Below, one piece after another: positions 11,557-26,500 of a stretch of 64,000 nt of DNA. Source of the stretch: Gordionus sp. m RMFG-2023 (Eukaryota > Nematomorpha > Gordioida > Chordodea > Parachordodidae); assembly GCF_954871325.1 (NCBI RefSeq), contig NC_088775.1, forward strand, positions 19,445,561 through 19,509,560. Direction: 5' to 3'. Positions within the stretch are counted from its first letter, which is position 1. Each line of letters opens with the position of its first letter. The translations under genes and the position numbers were made by a program. Below the pieces are notes generated by a model, which was given only the letters and a program-made list of their open reading frames with translations, did not search any database and had not been told where the DNA came from.

Positions 11557-14500
11557 TCAAAAATTCATTCTTTCTTTTCGTCTTTGGTGCTCCTTTAACC
11601 TGCATTCATACAATAAAATAACCAATTATTATATTATAATTTGAAGATATTCTTGTAGTTGTAGTGTAGCCTTAAAACAATTATCTTTTAGCATTGTCAT
11701 GAGCATAAAAATTTTAATTATATTTTTTGGTCAAGAAATTTTAGAAAAAAAATTATTATTATTATCCAAATTTTGTCAAATAAAGCTTGAGAAATAATTT
11801 TTTTAAAAGAAATATGAAGTACAACTATTTACCTTAAGGAGTTGATTTTAATAAAACCGTTGGCATCGACTGGATCATAATCTCCTTTAACATCCATGCT
11901 CACTAGATCTTGATTATAGAGGGATAATTTTGGATCTGATGTTTTTCGGGAAATTATGTATACATGGCCTTTGAAAAGAATAACTTTCACGAAACCTGAT
12001 ACTAGACCTCGTTCACTCAATTCCAAACAAGATCGCGTGTACTCGCATTCCGGAGAAAACCAAAATCCATTGTAAATTTGCTCGGAAAAACGTTCCGCAA
12101 GATATCTAGCGTTTATATGAAAAGGTTTATAAAAGAATTATAATTCTGTAAGAGTTTTTAGGCCCAATGAGTAACCCACCTGCTTAGGAATCATATGGCA
12201 AGTTTATTAACATAATATTTAAAAAAGAGGGCCTTAAAAAATAAACTCATATATGGGAATGTGTTCTCTTAGATTATGATCACCTATTAAATTTTTGGAA
12301 CAGGCCATGAAGCTCCTCGATAATGTTGGAGAAGCGGATAGGGGATTAAATATCGATGACATGCAGTTGGCTTTACTTCATGGAAAGATAGGACAACCGT
12401 AGCTTTAGTGGTGAGCAAGTGAAGGATTAAGTTACTAGGCCTTGTCGAATTATGAGAGGGTATAGAATACGTTACTATTTAACATAGTAATTGAGATGGT
12501 AGTTAGATATGCAAAAGCTTCTATGAGAGATCTTGTATGCAGATGATCTTGCCTATATTGGAAACAGTGAAAGAAAAGAAATTCTAAGATAAAGCTATAG
12601 AAGCAAAAGGATTAAAAATCAATGTAAAAAAGACCAAGGTAATTATCGGAGACGAAAGATTAAGGAGATCAACACTTGGCCATGGCGTATATGGCAAATG
12701 CTATTATCGCTGTGGGAAATGGGCTGACAAAAGTTGTAGTGGAAAAGGGGGAGTCTGGAAAAAGCAAAAATGGCATTTGTTGCTAGAAGGTAAGATTGTT
12801 CGAAATATCGGAAGGGTTGATACAAGTTATTTTAAAGAAATCTGAATTATTTTAAAACTTACGATTTTTTAAAAATATATACATTTTTTGATTATTTTAT
12901 ATTAAGTTTTATAAAAATGAGTGAGAGTAACAATAATCCTTTTTCTTAAAAAATCCATAAATTTTTTTTAGGGCTGTGCTGAAATTAAATATCTGATCGA
13001 AGTCGGTTTTTCAAAACCAATCCGATTTTTTCATTGTTTTTGGTTATTTCATGATTGTAAATTATATATAATTATATAATATTCTTTATTTTATACATAA
13101 TTTATTTCTTAATAATAACTTAATAAAAGCCAAAATTTAATTTATTTGGGAGCTTTAAAAAAAATCAAATCATTTTAAATGATAAAGTAGCTAAAAATTT
13201 GATATTATTTTTTGAATTTAAAAAATATTTAATAAGTGACATTCAGCTGATAGAAAGGTATGGAAATTTATTACAGAAGCTCAGATAATAAAATTTTTGC
13301 TAAAATCTCGATTTTTCCGTTTTTAATATCTACTAAATAGAAATATTTAACAACACTTTATTCAGCCATAAACATTGCCCAACTTTTGGGGAATAAAAAA
13401 AGAAAGTACACTTAATCAGAGTTAGTTTATTTATTTTCTTGAAAGATTTATGGTAAATAAAAATTAATCTAAAAATCGGATCGGTGAAAAATTTGTAGAT
13501 CGCCACATATTTTTATAACTTTATTTTTTAATCATTTTTATTTTTCATCAAAATAAAAATATTTTAAATTTGATTTTATATGATTTAAATAAAATATTCA
13601 TAATAATATCATTATTATAGGGTTAATCTTGATTCGATTTTCATTATTTGCAGAAAAATTGAGATTAATATTATTATGAAATAATTACTAAAAAAAATAA
13701 TTTAAACATAAACCTTGACCTACTACAATTTAATACGAGAATTATAGTGGAAATTTATTTTGTAATTGGAATACTTATTTTATAAAAGAAGTTAGTAAAG
13801 GGAATATCTGATTATAATTTTAAAAAATCCAAAAACTTAAAATTAAAAAGCAATAATGTCGATTTAAGAAAAGGAAGGGAAGTCTTCTACTTGTTATGCT
13901 TAGCGCAGATGAGAACGTTGATGTGATATCCTGAGCGCAGATTGGAATTATATTTATGCATGAAGAAAGTTCAGAAAAATATTAACTATTTAAAATTGTC
14001 TCGTTGGCGCTGAAGTAAAGGGTTTGTGTATGCTGTGCGAGATTTGATGTTATATCATAGCAAAACGGTCAATAAAGATGTCGTTGAGATGGTTCGAATA
14101 TGTTGAATAAAGCGTGTGTATTGGAAATAGTGAGAATAAGACAAGCACCAAAATCAATTTGTGTGATTATGATGAATGGGTCTTAAATAACGATGCTAAA
14201 GATAAAGAAAATAAACATAAGAGGTGCATGGGACCTGGACCATTTAAAACAGATTCGTTCTGGCCAGGAAAAATTTTATAAAATTTTGTTTGCAGATCTA
14301 TATAAAAACAGTTTATTTAAAAAAAATAATGCCTATTTACGATAAAGCCAATAGGGCGACATGCGCAAGCTAGATACAAGCATATCTGAATTTTTTACTG
14401 GTAGGTCCAGGCCTCAAAAAGATATAAATAATATAAACCTTTTTATTTTTCGAACTTCTCTGTCTAAAACAAGAGCTTCCAGATCTCTGTGAGCTTCGAA

Positions 14501-17500
14501 TAAAACGGTGAAAGCAGGTGTCTCGTAAATCCCTCTCGATTTCATACCCACAAATCGATTTTCAACAATGTCTAAACGACCAACACCGTGTTGTCCTGCT
14601 ATATGATTGAGTTTAATAAAAAGGGATAGCGGATCATTTTTGATAACCATTAAAATATTGTTATCTCCCACAGAGTCATTAGAAAATTCTTTGCCATGAG
14701 ATTTTTTGACCGAAGATTTATTAATCAAATCATCTTTTGTGAGTGTGTGGCCACCCCCTCCCTTGGAATAATAAACAATCAATTTTACTGGTTCCCCGGA
14801 CTTAAATTCAATTTCTATTTCCTGAGGCTGAGATGGAGTACCGGAAAGACAAAAATCAGTGCTAACTTCTGATTTTAAAGCACTCACATCATCTTTACCG
14901 GCGTGTTTAGGTCTCTTTTTAGACAAGTCTATGCTATTCATGTTCTCGGAATCCCTGTGTTTAGTTAAATCAGTAAAAGGGTCAGCAGTGGTTTGGTAGA
15001 GGTCAGACGGAGCTGAATTGTAAGGATCCTCAAGAAGCCCCGATTCATAGGAGGTGTGCATAAGGTTTGCATCAACGCTCCAAGGAGTTTTGGGTGTCAA
15101 AGTCGAAGGCAATGGGACCCCTTTGCTTTTAGCATATTCAAATAATTCGGGACGGCCGGGGAATCTTTCATAAAAAGCTGGGATTTTCCAGGGAGCGATG
15201 ATCTTTAGAGCGGGATAAAGGGCGTAACAAGCTAGCTCAAAACGGACTTGATCATTTCCTTTTCCCGTAGCCCCATGGGAAACATATTGAGCTCCTTCCT
15301 CTTTGGCTATCCTTATCATCTCAGCCGCTATACAAGGGCGGGCGATAGCCGTTCCCATCATGTATCGGTCTTCGTATAGAGCTCCTGATTTTAGCAGTGG
15401 GTAAACGTAGTCCGTTAAAAATGAAAGTCTAATATCTTTCACAATTACCTTAAGTCATATATTTTCCAATGTTTTGAACGTGATTAATAAATAATATTAA
15501 AAGAATAGTAAGTAAATCATTAAGGATTTATACTTATAATTCAAGTTTATGTCCTAACAAAGCCTATCCAAATGAAATAATAATCTTAAAAACTATTTAA
15601 ATCCGTTTTAATCTAATGATTATAGTTGGGTAGTGGCTCTATTTAGTCAAAAACTATCATTTGAACTTGGGTATTTTTGAAAATATAGCGAAACTTTAAG
15701 AAATCAAAAATAAATAAACTCGTGTCTCAATGCTTAGCGGATTTTCTATTGTAAGAATATTTATAACTGCTTTTAGACATTGCCCATTTATATTAATGGT
15801 CTATTAATTTGAATGATATTAATAAATAAATGTATATAAACCAATTTAATAATCAAATAATTTTTTATAAAATAAGGGTAGGGAATGTGGGAATCTATTT
15901 TTCCCTCAGTGTATTCTATCCAGGGGGAGGTGACATTTTACAATTAGGCAAAATTATGTCTTTTTTTTATAAAAAAATATTACTAGCCGGGCAACTTGTA
16001 CAAATTTATTTAATTGGCTGGAACAAAAAATCTTTTCATTTTATTGGGCCGGCCCATGGTAACTTCTAATTTAGCTTATTAATTAAATTCGCTAAACTAA
16101 ATTTCTACAGGAAGTAAAGCGAAATAAATTACATTTATAACTGAAATTATTTCTAATTTATATGAAAAATCTATATAATTATTATAAATCAAATAATCTG
16201 AAATTTATAAGGGGTACTCTGCAAATACATTTATTAAATTTTTCTTCAAATTTAAGTAGTAAATAAATGATTTAAGGCTGAAAGATTCTGCCCTCCAATG
16301 GATTACATATTCTAATAAGACATATATCCTTGCGATCTTTTTTTATAGAAAATATTTTAGATAAACGTGGTAACTTTTGTTCTTCATGCCATGAACAGAA
16401 ACATTTTCAAAGGGTTAAAATCTAAGTTCCAACTCCGATAAGTCAATAAGGTCAACTAAATATTGGTAATTTTAAGTTTTATTTATATTTTCACTCTATT
16501 TAAGATTTTGTCACAATTCAAGTTCCTTAAACCCATTATCTATTTTAATCATTAGTAGCGGTGAAGGTGAAAATGCTTTTGCTGATTGAAATAGAATTAT
16601 TTAAATATCTAACTTTCAATTCTATTAAAATCTTCATTTCATATATCTATTGTCTTTTAAATTCTCAATTGCCTTTATTGATATCATAATTAATTTGTCA
16701 GCTTTATTTCATAACTTTAAAAAAAAATGATAACGTTGATCTGAGGGATAATATAGTGTCAACATAAACAAATATACGATGGTGGTCTATTTTTAAAAAT
16801 TCTAGTAGTGTAGCCATGGTAAATTCGTGGAGGATACGGAACCGAGTTAATTCTGATGATAAAAAATCATTATTTATACTTAGGCATGAAATAATTAAGA
16901 CACTTTTAAACATTCCCTTAAACGAAAAGAGGGGTACAACTAGAGACATACACAGGCTTTCCGCCCAAGCAGAGTTTCGGGTAGGTTATGGACATTGAAG
17001 ATTTTTCTCAGGCTAGAAATGTAAAAGATGCCCGACCCATAAATATTAAAAAAAGAGAGTGACTTGCTTTAAGCCTGATAAACTTGACTCATCATTATGT
17101 ATATATCATATCCTACTCATCATTCTAAAGATCAACCCAACATATCTTCAGTCCTTTTTCAAATTCCTCCGAAGAAGACAGTCTTTGACTCTATGCCTTC
17201 TCTCGCCAATTTATTTGCTGTCGCACTCCAATAGCGGTGCACCGAGTGCTGCTAATTTCAGCTCTTATTCTAACAGCATCAACAATAATTTTGGACATGT
17301 TGAGAGATGCGATTACAGGAACGACGGTCTTGATGACCCGTGATCCTTTTTCCTCGGGTTCTTCCTTTAACAATAAAGAACTTAGAAACCAGCTTAAAGA
17401 CTTGAGAGGCTAAATGAAGATTTTTGCTAGTGTTATCTTTAATGATTTAAAATCGGTTGACTACATTTTTTAATGATTTTGAATCTTCTTATCTTAATAA

Positions 17501-20500
17501 TTTTATACAAATACAATTGTTAATTTATAACATCAAATAATTGAATAAAAATATTATGCATTATAAAAATTATTCACTATGTGATTCTATTGATAATGAT
17601 AATGTTAAAATAAACAACAGCGATATCAGAATGGAATTAGATACTGGAACTGGAGTAAGCATAATTAACGAAATAGATTGGAAAAATAAACTTAATTGTC
17701 CTGGATTCACAAATTGCATGCTAAAACTTAAAAGCTATATAGGAACCAACATACCACTATGTAGGGCTGTGCTGCCGATATTAAATATCGGATCGGATCG
17801 GTGCCGATATTTAACGTTTTCTGAAAATATCGGATAGGGTGTACCCGATCCGATCTTTTTACTTTTCTTTTTTTTGTTATTTTATTTTATGTTATGTATA
17901 TTTATTTTACATTATTATAATATTTTCTAAATTTTATTTCGTTTTTAAAATAGATTTATAGTATTTTAAAAGTTTTTTTTATAAAAATAGAAAGGAACAC
18001 CCAAAGTTTTATTTATTTTAAATCTTTTTAAATAACGCCAATTTTTTTATTTATACTTTAAATAAAAAAAATTTTTTAAATATGATATCTGAATTATGGA
18101 AATATTTTACAAAAGACAAAGATAATTTTGCAAAATGCGTTATTGCGTAATCATCTGAGTCTGCATTCAGTACGGCAGGAGATATAGATAGTCCATATCG
18201 TAGAAGCTTATTCCCAGAAAATCTAGAGGCTCTCATATTTATTTAAAAAATCTAATATATTATAATTTTATATATTAAATATTACAATTTTATAATTCCA
18301 ACATAAAATAGATATATTATTAAATATATATTTTTTTATTATAGTTTTAATTGTAGAAATAAAAAAAATTAAATTAAATTCATAATTCGAATTTTGCATA
18401 AAAAATATTGATTTCTTAATTACATTTGGTTCAAACAGGGGTGATTAAAAATCAGTAAAAATATCGGATCGGTGAACAATATGTGGATCGTCATAGCCCT
18501 ATTAATATGTTCATTATAAATTATTCTATAAATTTTTTCTATATATAAACAATTATATCTTCTTTTTTCGATATAAATCATGCAAATTATTTTTATATAA
18601 TAAAATAACTTCCAAATTCAATTATATTTTAACTTTACTAATTGAATAAAATTTATATGTACAAATTAAATAAAATGCAACTATATATGAATGATTAGAT
18701 TATGGGGGTTAAATAAACTTTTATTTAAGGTCGATAATTTTTAATTGTTTCTTAGATATTATAATTATTTAAACTCAATGTATAAAATTTTTTTAGTCGG
18801 ACTTTGGTGAAGTTGGATCTAAAAATATGTTTTAGGGCTCGGACAAAATTTTTTAAATAGGCTCGGGTAGATCTAGTGCTGAAAAAAAATTATCTTAAAA
18901 GTGCAAGTAGAGGCCCCCTTAGTAAAATAACTGATTTCTATAAAGATTACTGATAAGAGAAAACGACGGTGTAAATTTGGAAGATATATTTAACATGTCA
19001 TATACAGGGTTGCCAGGTTAACATCTTCAAATTGCGGAAGAAATTGGTAAAAGAATTTTATTTTGTGGGAGAAATATAAATTTTTTTTCAAAGCGTGCGA
19101 TTTATCGTTTTTACAAAAAAATATTTATGGCTTTTATTCCAAGGTTATAATACTAATACATTTTAAATAGAATTATTAAAAATCAAATTTTGATTGCTAA
19201 TACTCTAAAATTGTTTTAGTATAAATATCTGTTTCATTGTAAATAGCCATTAATTAGGATTGTCACAGTTAGTGAGATTTTGACTTTATCAGGTTCATTA
19301 TAAATATTCATTAATTAGGGCTGTCACGTTAGAGAGGATTTGAATTTTAAATGTAATCAGGATTAGTCACGATTTATATTTTTCTATTTAGATTTAAATA
19401 TCATCGTGTTTTGATTATGAAGTAATATTTTTATTAAAGAGATTTAGATTTATAATTCGATTTTTATGAACACATCCTGTTATTTGATTTTTTATTTTTA
19501 TAATATGTTTATAAAATTCCAAATCTAAAGATAAAATTTATAGGATGTTGATTGTATCATATTGAAAAATAATATTCATATTGTTTGTAAGTTCTTCATA
19601 AAAATCTTGCCCTGAATTCAGATTCAGCACGATTTCGCCTTGAGTATATAAAATTTGGCTAACTGTGAATTCAGGGTTTTACATTTTAATAGATGTAGAA
19701 TTAAAATTTTTTAAAGGAATAAGATTGTGAATCTATATCATAAAAGTTTAGAATTTAACATGAGTTACAACCCTCTTTAGTAATTACTCTTCAAATTTTT
19801 ATCAAATTTTAAGCAGGATACAAGGGACGATTATGGGCATAAAAAATATCATTTGTTTTTTTTGTTCCGTCAAATGGTATCAACATATTTCTCAAAAAAA
19901 TAAGAAAGTTAAAGAACGAAGATTGTGATAATTGGCACTTTTCTGAATTATTTCAATAAAATTTAAACACAATATCTTTTTTAAAATGATTTCTCAAAAA
20001 ATATTGGAAAATATTTAAAATAACGATTATGACAATTGTCACTTTCCTATGGTAGCTCTTCATGAATTTTAATTTGACATTTTTACAATCTATATTTTAT
20101 CCATTTGCATCAAAAAAAGTAAAAAACTTTAAAAATAACGATTATGACAAACTTATCTAGGGTACATCTTCAATGAAGTTTTCTTTAAACATGTTAGCAA
20201 TACTTATTTTAGTCCATTTACGTCAAAAAAATTTAAAAATAACGGTTATGATAATTGTCACTTATCTATTGTACATCAACACTAAATTTTTAATTTAACA
20301 TGTTGACAATCTATATTTTTGCTCATTTGTGTCAAAAAAATTTAAAAAATAAAGATTATGAGAATTTTTATTTATCTAAGGTACATCTTCATTGAAGTTT
20401 TATTTAAACATATTAGCAATGTTTATTTTAGCTCATTTACATCAAAAAAATTTAAAAAACTATAAAAATAACGATTATGATAATTGTCATTTATCAATGG

Positions 20501-23500
20501 TATATCATCACTAAATTTTAAGTTTAACATGTTTAAAATCTATATTTTACCCATTTGAGTCAAACAAACTTTAAAAAAACAATTGACAATTGTCACTTAT
20601 CTAGGGCACATCTTCACTGTTTTATTTAAACATGTCAATAATAGTTATTTTCGCCCATTTATGTCCAAAAAATTTAAAAAATAATGATTATGATATTTGT
20701 CTTTTTTATATGGTACATCTTAATTGGAATTTTAATTTAACATGTTAAAAATACATATTTTTTCCTATTAGCATTCTAATATGTTTCAAAATACCGATTA
20801 TGATAATTGTCATTTTTCCAAGGAACATCTTTATTAAATTTTTAATTTAACATCTCTACAATATAATTATATTTTTACCCATTTGTGTCAAAAAATTTCA
20901 AAAATCTTAAAACATTACGAATATGACAATTGTTAAAATATTATCATTAAAAAGATAATAACATAAAAGAGTTTAATATAAATATTTAAAAAAAATTATT
21001 TAGAAAAACCACCTCTTTATATACTTTTTTGGGCGTGAAGATAATTAATAAATTGTAAAAAAAATAATATTAGCAGAATATCATTTTTTTTATTAAAAAA
21101 ACATTTTTCATAATATCATAATTTAAATAAAAAATATTAAATCATATAAATATGTTTATTTATTGATAATAATATAATAAAATTTAATATATAATAAATT
21201 ATTTTACAAAAATAATAATTAATACTAGACATATCGTGCAGAACACTGACGGACGATTAACTGATGCAGAATTTTTGACTAATTTAGTTTTCGCTGATTT
21301 TTAGGCTAAGCCGTTATTACTCAAATAAAGAATTGAATGAATTGTGGATTTTATATGCCTAACAGTAAAATTGTTTGATATTGCATATCTTGTTGAGTTT
21401 ACTAAGCACCTTTTTATTTAATTAATTTTAAGCATCATTATTTAATTCATATATATTTATATTTCTTTTATTAAACTAAAATATGGTACTCAGTATTAGT
21501 GTTGTTAAAGTAACTAGTTATATTTTTGCTAAAAAAACTGTAACTAGTTAAATTTAAAAAATTGTAACTAGTTATATTTTTTTACCAAAAGTAACTAGTT
21601 ACTTCTAAAAATATGTATGAATAAATCTAAATAATATATTCAAAAAATTAATTTTATTTTTAATATGTGAATTGATCATAAAAGAATATTAAAATTATAA
21701 TTAGACTATAACTTTATAAACATATATAATTAAAAGAGAAATAAAAAATAATATATTTTAGGTTTGGTCGGTAGGGCTTAATGACCCATGCATAGATATA
21801 CATTTGGATCGACAAATTTATTGATATTCTTTGTCGTAGGTAGAAGCCTTCTTTTGGATCACCTGTGATTAAACGTAATCTTTGCCCTATTATTTTGAAT
21901 AATTTTAGGGCTTGGGGTCCAAATGATCCACAGGTGTCTGAGACTACCTGAACAAACAAAAAGATTATTAAGGTGGCTATATTTATATTTTGTATTTTCA
22001 GCTTTAATGATGGAGTTAATATTAAAAGATCTGGCAAACGATTTACACATGTTTAATCCCTAGCAGGGGTAAACCTTGGTTCCAAGGGACTAGCTTTGTG
22101 CTAAATTAATTTTAAATTAAATTTAAAATTTTGTTTAAATGTCTGTTTGTGTTTGCAAAGGATATGTCCAAATAGATTTTCTTTTCTTAAATTGTTACAT
22201 TGCTGGGTTTTATAATTTTGTAATCAAATTCAAGTAATAAACCTATTTTTTAATATTACCTAACACCCACAGATCGATCTAATTATTAATTTCCTGCAAA
22301 TTTATTCAAAGTATTAATATATTTTTTTAAAATTCATATCTAAATTTTTACAACATATTTTACCAAAACAATCAAATAAAGGAATATCTTAAATAAGCCC
22401 CAATATTCAAGTATTAATAATATATTTTTTATAATTCGTATCTAAATTTTTAGAATATTTACCAAAACAATCAAATAAAGAAATATCATGGCACAAAATA
22501 CTGATGATATAATTAATAAAATTAAAAATAATATTTATTCTTTTAGAAATACAAATAATAATTTAAAATCTGAAATATGGGCTAAATTTAACATCATCAT
22601 AGATGAAAATAAAAAAAACATTGGCTACGTACAATGTAAGAATTGTTCAAGTATATTATCTTATAATTATAAACATGGTACATCACATCTAAAAAGACAT
22701 AAATGTGATGGTAAATCCATGAAAATTAATAAATTTTTTTACACCTGAAAAACCAACCTATAAATGTAATATAAAATATTTAAGAATTATAAAATAAATT
22801 ATATTAATATTGTGCAATTAGATTATATTTTCAAAATACTATTTATTATACATGCATTTTTTTAAATAGCGATTTATTTTTATTTTATAAATTAAATAGT
22901 AAATTAAATACAATATATTATATTCTCAAAATATTTTCCATTTTTATAAATTTAATATTAGTTTTATTTTTTTTAAATGCAATATAAAATATAGTATATG
23001 CTCAAAATATTATTACCATTTTTATGAATATTAGTTTTATTTTTATAAATGCAAAAAATATAGTATATGCTCAAAATATCCATTTTTATAAATAACAGTT
23101 TTATAATTTTTATAAATTCAATATAATATTCTCAAAATATTAGCTTTTTTCATGTATTTTTTAAATAATAAGCGATAATACTCGCTGAAAAATATGGTAA
23201 AATACCTCATAGGTGAATTTTTGTATATACCAGGTCGAATATAATTTTAAAAAATTCCGAGCTGGGCCTGAAATTTTTAAATCCGGGCCGGGCCGTAAAA
23301 AATTTTTTTTTAATTTATCCGGGCCGGGCCTTAAATCTTTAAATCCGGGCCGGGCCGTAAAAAATTTTTTTAAAAAATATCCGGGCCGGGCCGGGCCTAA
23401 AAAATTTAAAACCGGGCCGGGCCGTGCAAATGGTGCCTCTGCAGGTCTCTGATTTATACTCTGGAATTTCATAAGTTATAAATGTATTTTTTTTTTAAAT

Positions 23501-26500
23501 TTTACTAAATAAAACTTAGTATAAGGAAAGACAAAGATTTAGATTATTTTGGAATTAAATAATTTTTGTATAAAATGCTAAATTAGTCATCATTACTTAC
23601 TAGTAAGAAAAGACAAAGACTATGAAAGAAAAAGAAATATTATAATGCAGATATCAAATATCATTTCCTTCAACAAAGGTTTAATCAAATAACCTTCATT
23701 CTATTATCTAAGGTATTTTTGCCATGGTCTTTTTGTTCAGGATTTTTTTGCCTTCTAAAAAAAATACGTAAATTCTATGATCTAAAGTGTTTTCCAAATT
23801 ATACAATAGGATGCATGCATATATAATTAAATAAAAAAAAATTATCTAATACCCTTCCCTTATGGGCCGGCCTAATATTTTTTAAGAAAATTCAGGCCAG
23901 GTCAGGCCTTAGAAATTTTTTAAAATATATCTAAATATATCAATTTTATGTTGAATTTTTTATGTAAAAAAAATGTGATTTTATCTATAGAAAATAGACG
24001 CCAAATAACATATATCGTTTCGAGTTATTATAAAAATTAATTTCTATATTTAAATAAATTCGGGCTGGGCCGGGTAAAACTTAATCAAAAAAATTTTGGG
24101 GTGGGCCGAGCTTGAATAATTAGGCCCGATACAGATCACTATTTCTTATTACCACAATTTTCTTAACAAAAAAAAACTCTAATTTTATACAGTTCTATAT
24201 GAATTAACATTAAAATATATATTTGCAATAAGTTTAAAATAAATATTTGCAACAACTGTATATATAAATATCATATTTGCAAATTGAGTGAAAAAATCAT
24301 TAATTCTAATACATAACCTGAAACCCATTTTTAGAATTAATAGACCATTTTAAAATTTATAAGAACCAGAAAGTAGCTTATAATGTAACTATAACTAGTT
24401 ATATTTTTACCAATGTTAACTAGTTATGTTTCAACTTTAACAACACTACTCAGTATTGGAAGGAAATTATTAGGGCTGTGCCGATATTAAATATCGGATC
24501 GGCCCGATACCTGTAAAAAACCCGATCCGATCCTTTTACTAAAAATGCAATTCTTATAAAACTTTTGAGTAATAACTTTGAATTATTATTTTTTAATAAA
24601 AAAATTTTTTTTTAAATATTTAAAAAAAAAATAAATTTTTTCGAGTTTCTATTTTACATTAATAATATTTTATAAATAATTTTTTTTAAACAATGCAAAT
24701 GTTATTTATTTTTTTAAATAGATTTTACAAGTTTTTTTATAAAAATAGAAAGGAACACCTAAAGTTTTATTTATTTTTAATTTTTTTAAAAAATAACACC
24801 AATTTTATTATTTATAATTTAAATAAAATTTATTTTAAATATGGTTTCTGAATTATGGTAATATTTTGATAAAGATGAAGGTAATTTTGCAAAATGCGTC
24901 ATCTGCGGAATTCTAATTTCACGGGGAGGAATACTGAAAAATTCGTTCAATACAACTAACATTAGGAAACATCTGAAGCGTTGCCATCAAAAGGAATTCG
25001 AAGAGCTAACACAAAAAGAACGAGAAATATTAGAAAAAACAAATCTAATTTTTAAAAAAAAGAGCCCTGAAAGTCAGCCATTCTTAATAAAACTAATATT
25101 TGGAAACATTCTGATCCTAAATCAATAATAATTGCTAAATTTATAGGGGAAATGATAGCGTGTGAAGCCGATTTCTATCTTGGAGGATATAGGCTTTAAA
25201 AGGCTTTTACATCATTTATGTCCAAATTACAAAATTCCCAATAGAAAGTATTTTTCGCAAGGAGTTATTCCGGATATATATGAAAAACTCTCCGAAAAAA
25301 TTCGTAAAGAAATTTTGGTTGACGATTCTTTTTTATCCTTTACGGTAGATATATGGACTAGAAATTCAGGTGGCGATTCTCACATCTCATTAACATGCCA
25401 CTATATAAACCAAAATTTTCAACAAATTAATAGAGTTCTAAATGTTAAAACATTTAATGAGTCGCATACAGCAATAAATATTGCTCAAATTTTAGATGAA
25501 ATTATTAATTATTGGGGTATAAAGAAAAATAAAATACACCTAATCATTAGAGATAATGCACCCAATATAACTTTGGCCATGAAAAATGGGAAATTTCAAA
25601 GCGTTTCGTGTTTTGCACATAGTTTGCAATTGGTTGCACAGGCAGCAATTTTATCACAGAGATCTATTATTGACATGCTTGCCCGGGTTAGAAAAATAGT
25701 AGGACACTTTAAACATTCTTCTATTGCACAAAATTGTCTAAAAGAAATCCAAATTCGATTAAGTCTAGCCCAGCACAAATTAATCCAGGATGTGCCCACC
25801 CGTTGGGATTCTACCTATTATATGCTCGAAAGATTGATAGAACAAAAAAGGGTGGTACAGCTGTTTATTATCGATAATCCTAATTTGGGAAATCTCTCAT
25901 TATATGAGTGGGAATTAGCAGAAAGGGTAATTGATGTTCTTGAACCAATTCAGAGAGTAACAAAAGAAATAAGTACGGAATCATGTTCAATTAGCAATGT
26001 TATACCCTTTGTTGAAATTCTGAAAAGTGAATTAACAATTAATGGGGACACAGATAGAGGTGTGCAGACTATGAAGAATACCACTAATAATCAATTAACA
26101 ACTCGGTTTTTTGATATTTATGATGATGACAATTATGTTGTCGCAACATTACTTGATCCTCGATATAAGGATTTCTTTTTGCCAAAAAACATATCATACA
26201 TAGAAAAGCTCAGGACTGCATGTGAGTCTTTTTTTTAAGGTGATGATAATGTTCAACTTCCAATTTCTAATAAAGATTCGCCAGGTTTTATATTTTTAAA
26301 AATAAATTTAGATTTTATTGTTAACTTAGGTAATGTCAATGAGAAAAATGTTCCACATAACATTAAAAAATGCAAATTTAATTTAAGGGATGCTTATAAA
26401 TTGAAAATCAAAGAAAAACTAGTAATAAATGAAATCGATAGTAATGTAAATGATGACCTGCCATACCTAATAGAAATCAAGGAATATTTAAAAGAATCTT

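Larger units (their letters stand above)
21497..24448 (+). mobile_element. hAT transposon, family B, with intact ends
   Basis: Termini are tagtgttgttaaag and its inverse ctttaacaacacta. The flanking octamer ctcagtat is exact on both sides (21489-21496 and 24449-24456), the 8-bp duplication typical of hAT elements. Palindromic taactagtta words are repeated just inside both ends (near 21511-21605 and 24388-24428) and are probable transposase-binding sites. The interior retains a BED-finger ORF at 22488-22748 but no catalytic region, and it contains GGCC-rich inserts. This copy is therefore non-autonomous. Confidence 0.88.

Noticed and set aside
14414-15442. Intronless argininosuccinate synthase fragment or retropseudogene
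   Set aside because: The N-terminal PP-loop exons lie upstream at 31239-31448 and the C-terminal exons downstream at 11557-12105, all with matching splice phases.
19790-20950. Possible CRISPR-like array of regularly spaced repeats
   Set aside because: The units are continuous tandem repeats of ~110-120 bp without unique spacers, in a eukaryotic intron, and they match a transposon arm.
23161-23472. Pro/Gly/Arg-rich ORFs on both strands
   Set aside because: They are translations of the GGGCCGGGCC ladder of a transposon end.
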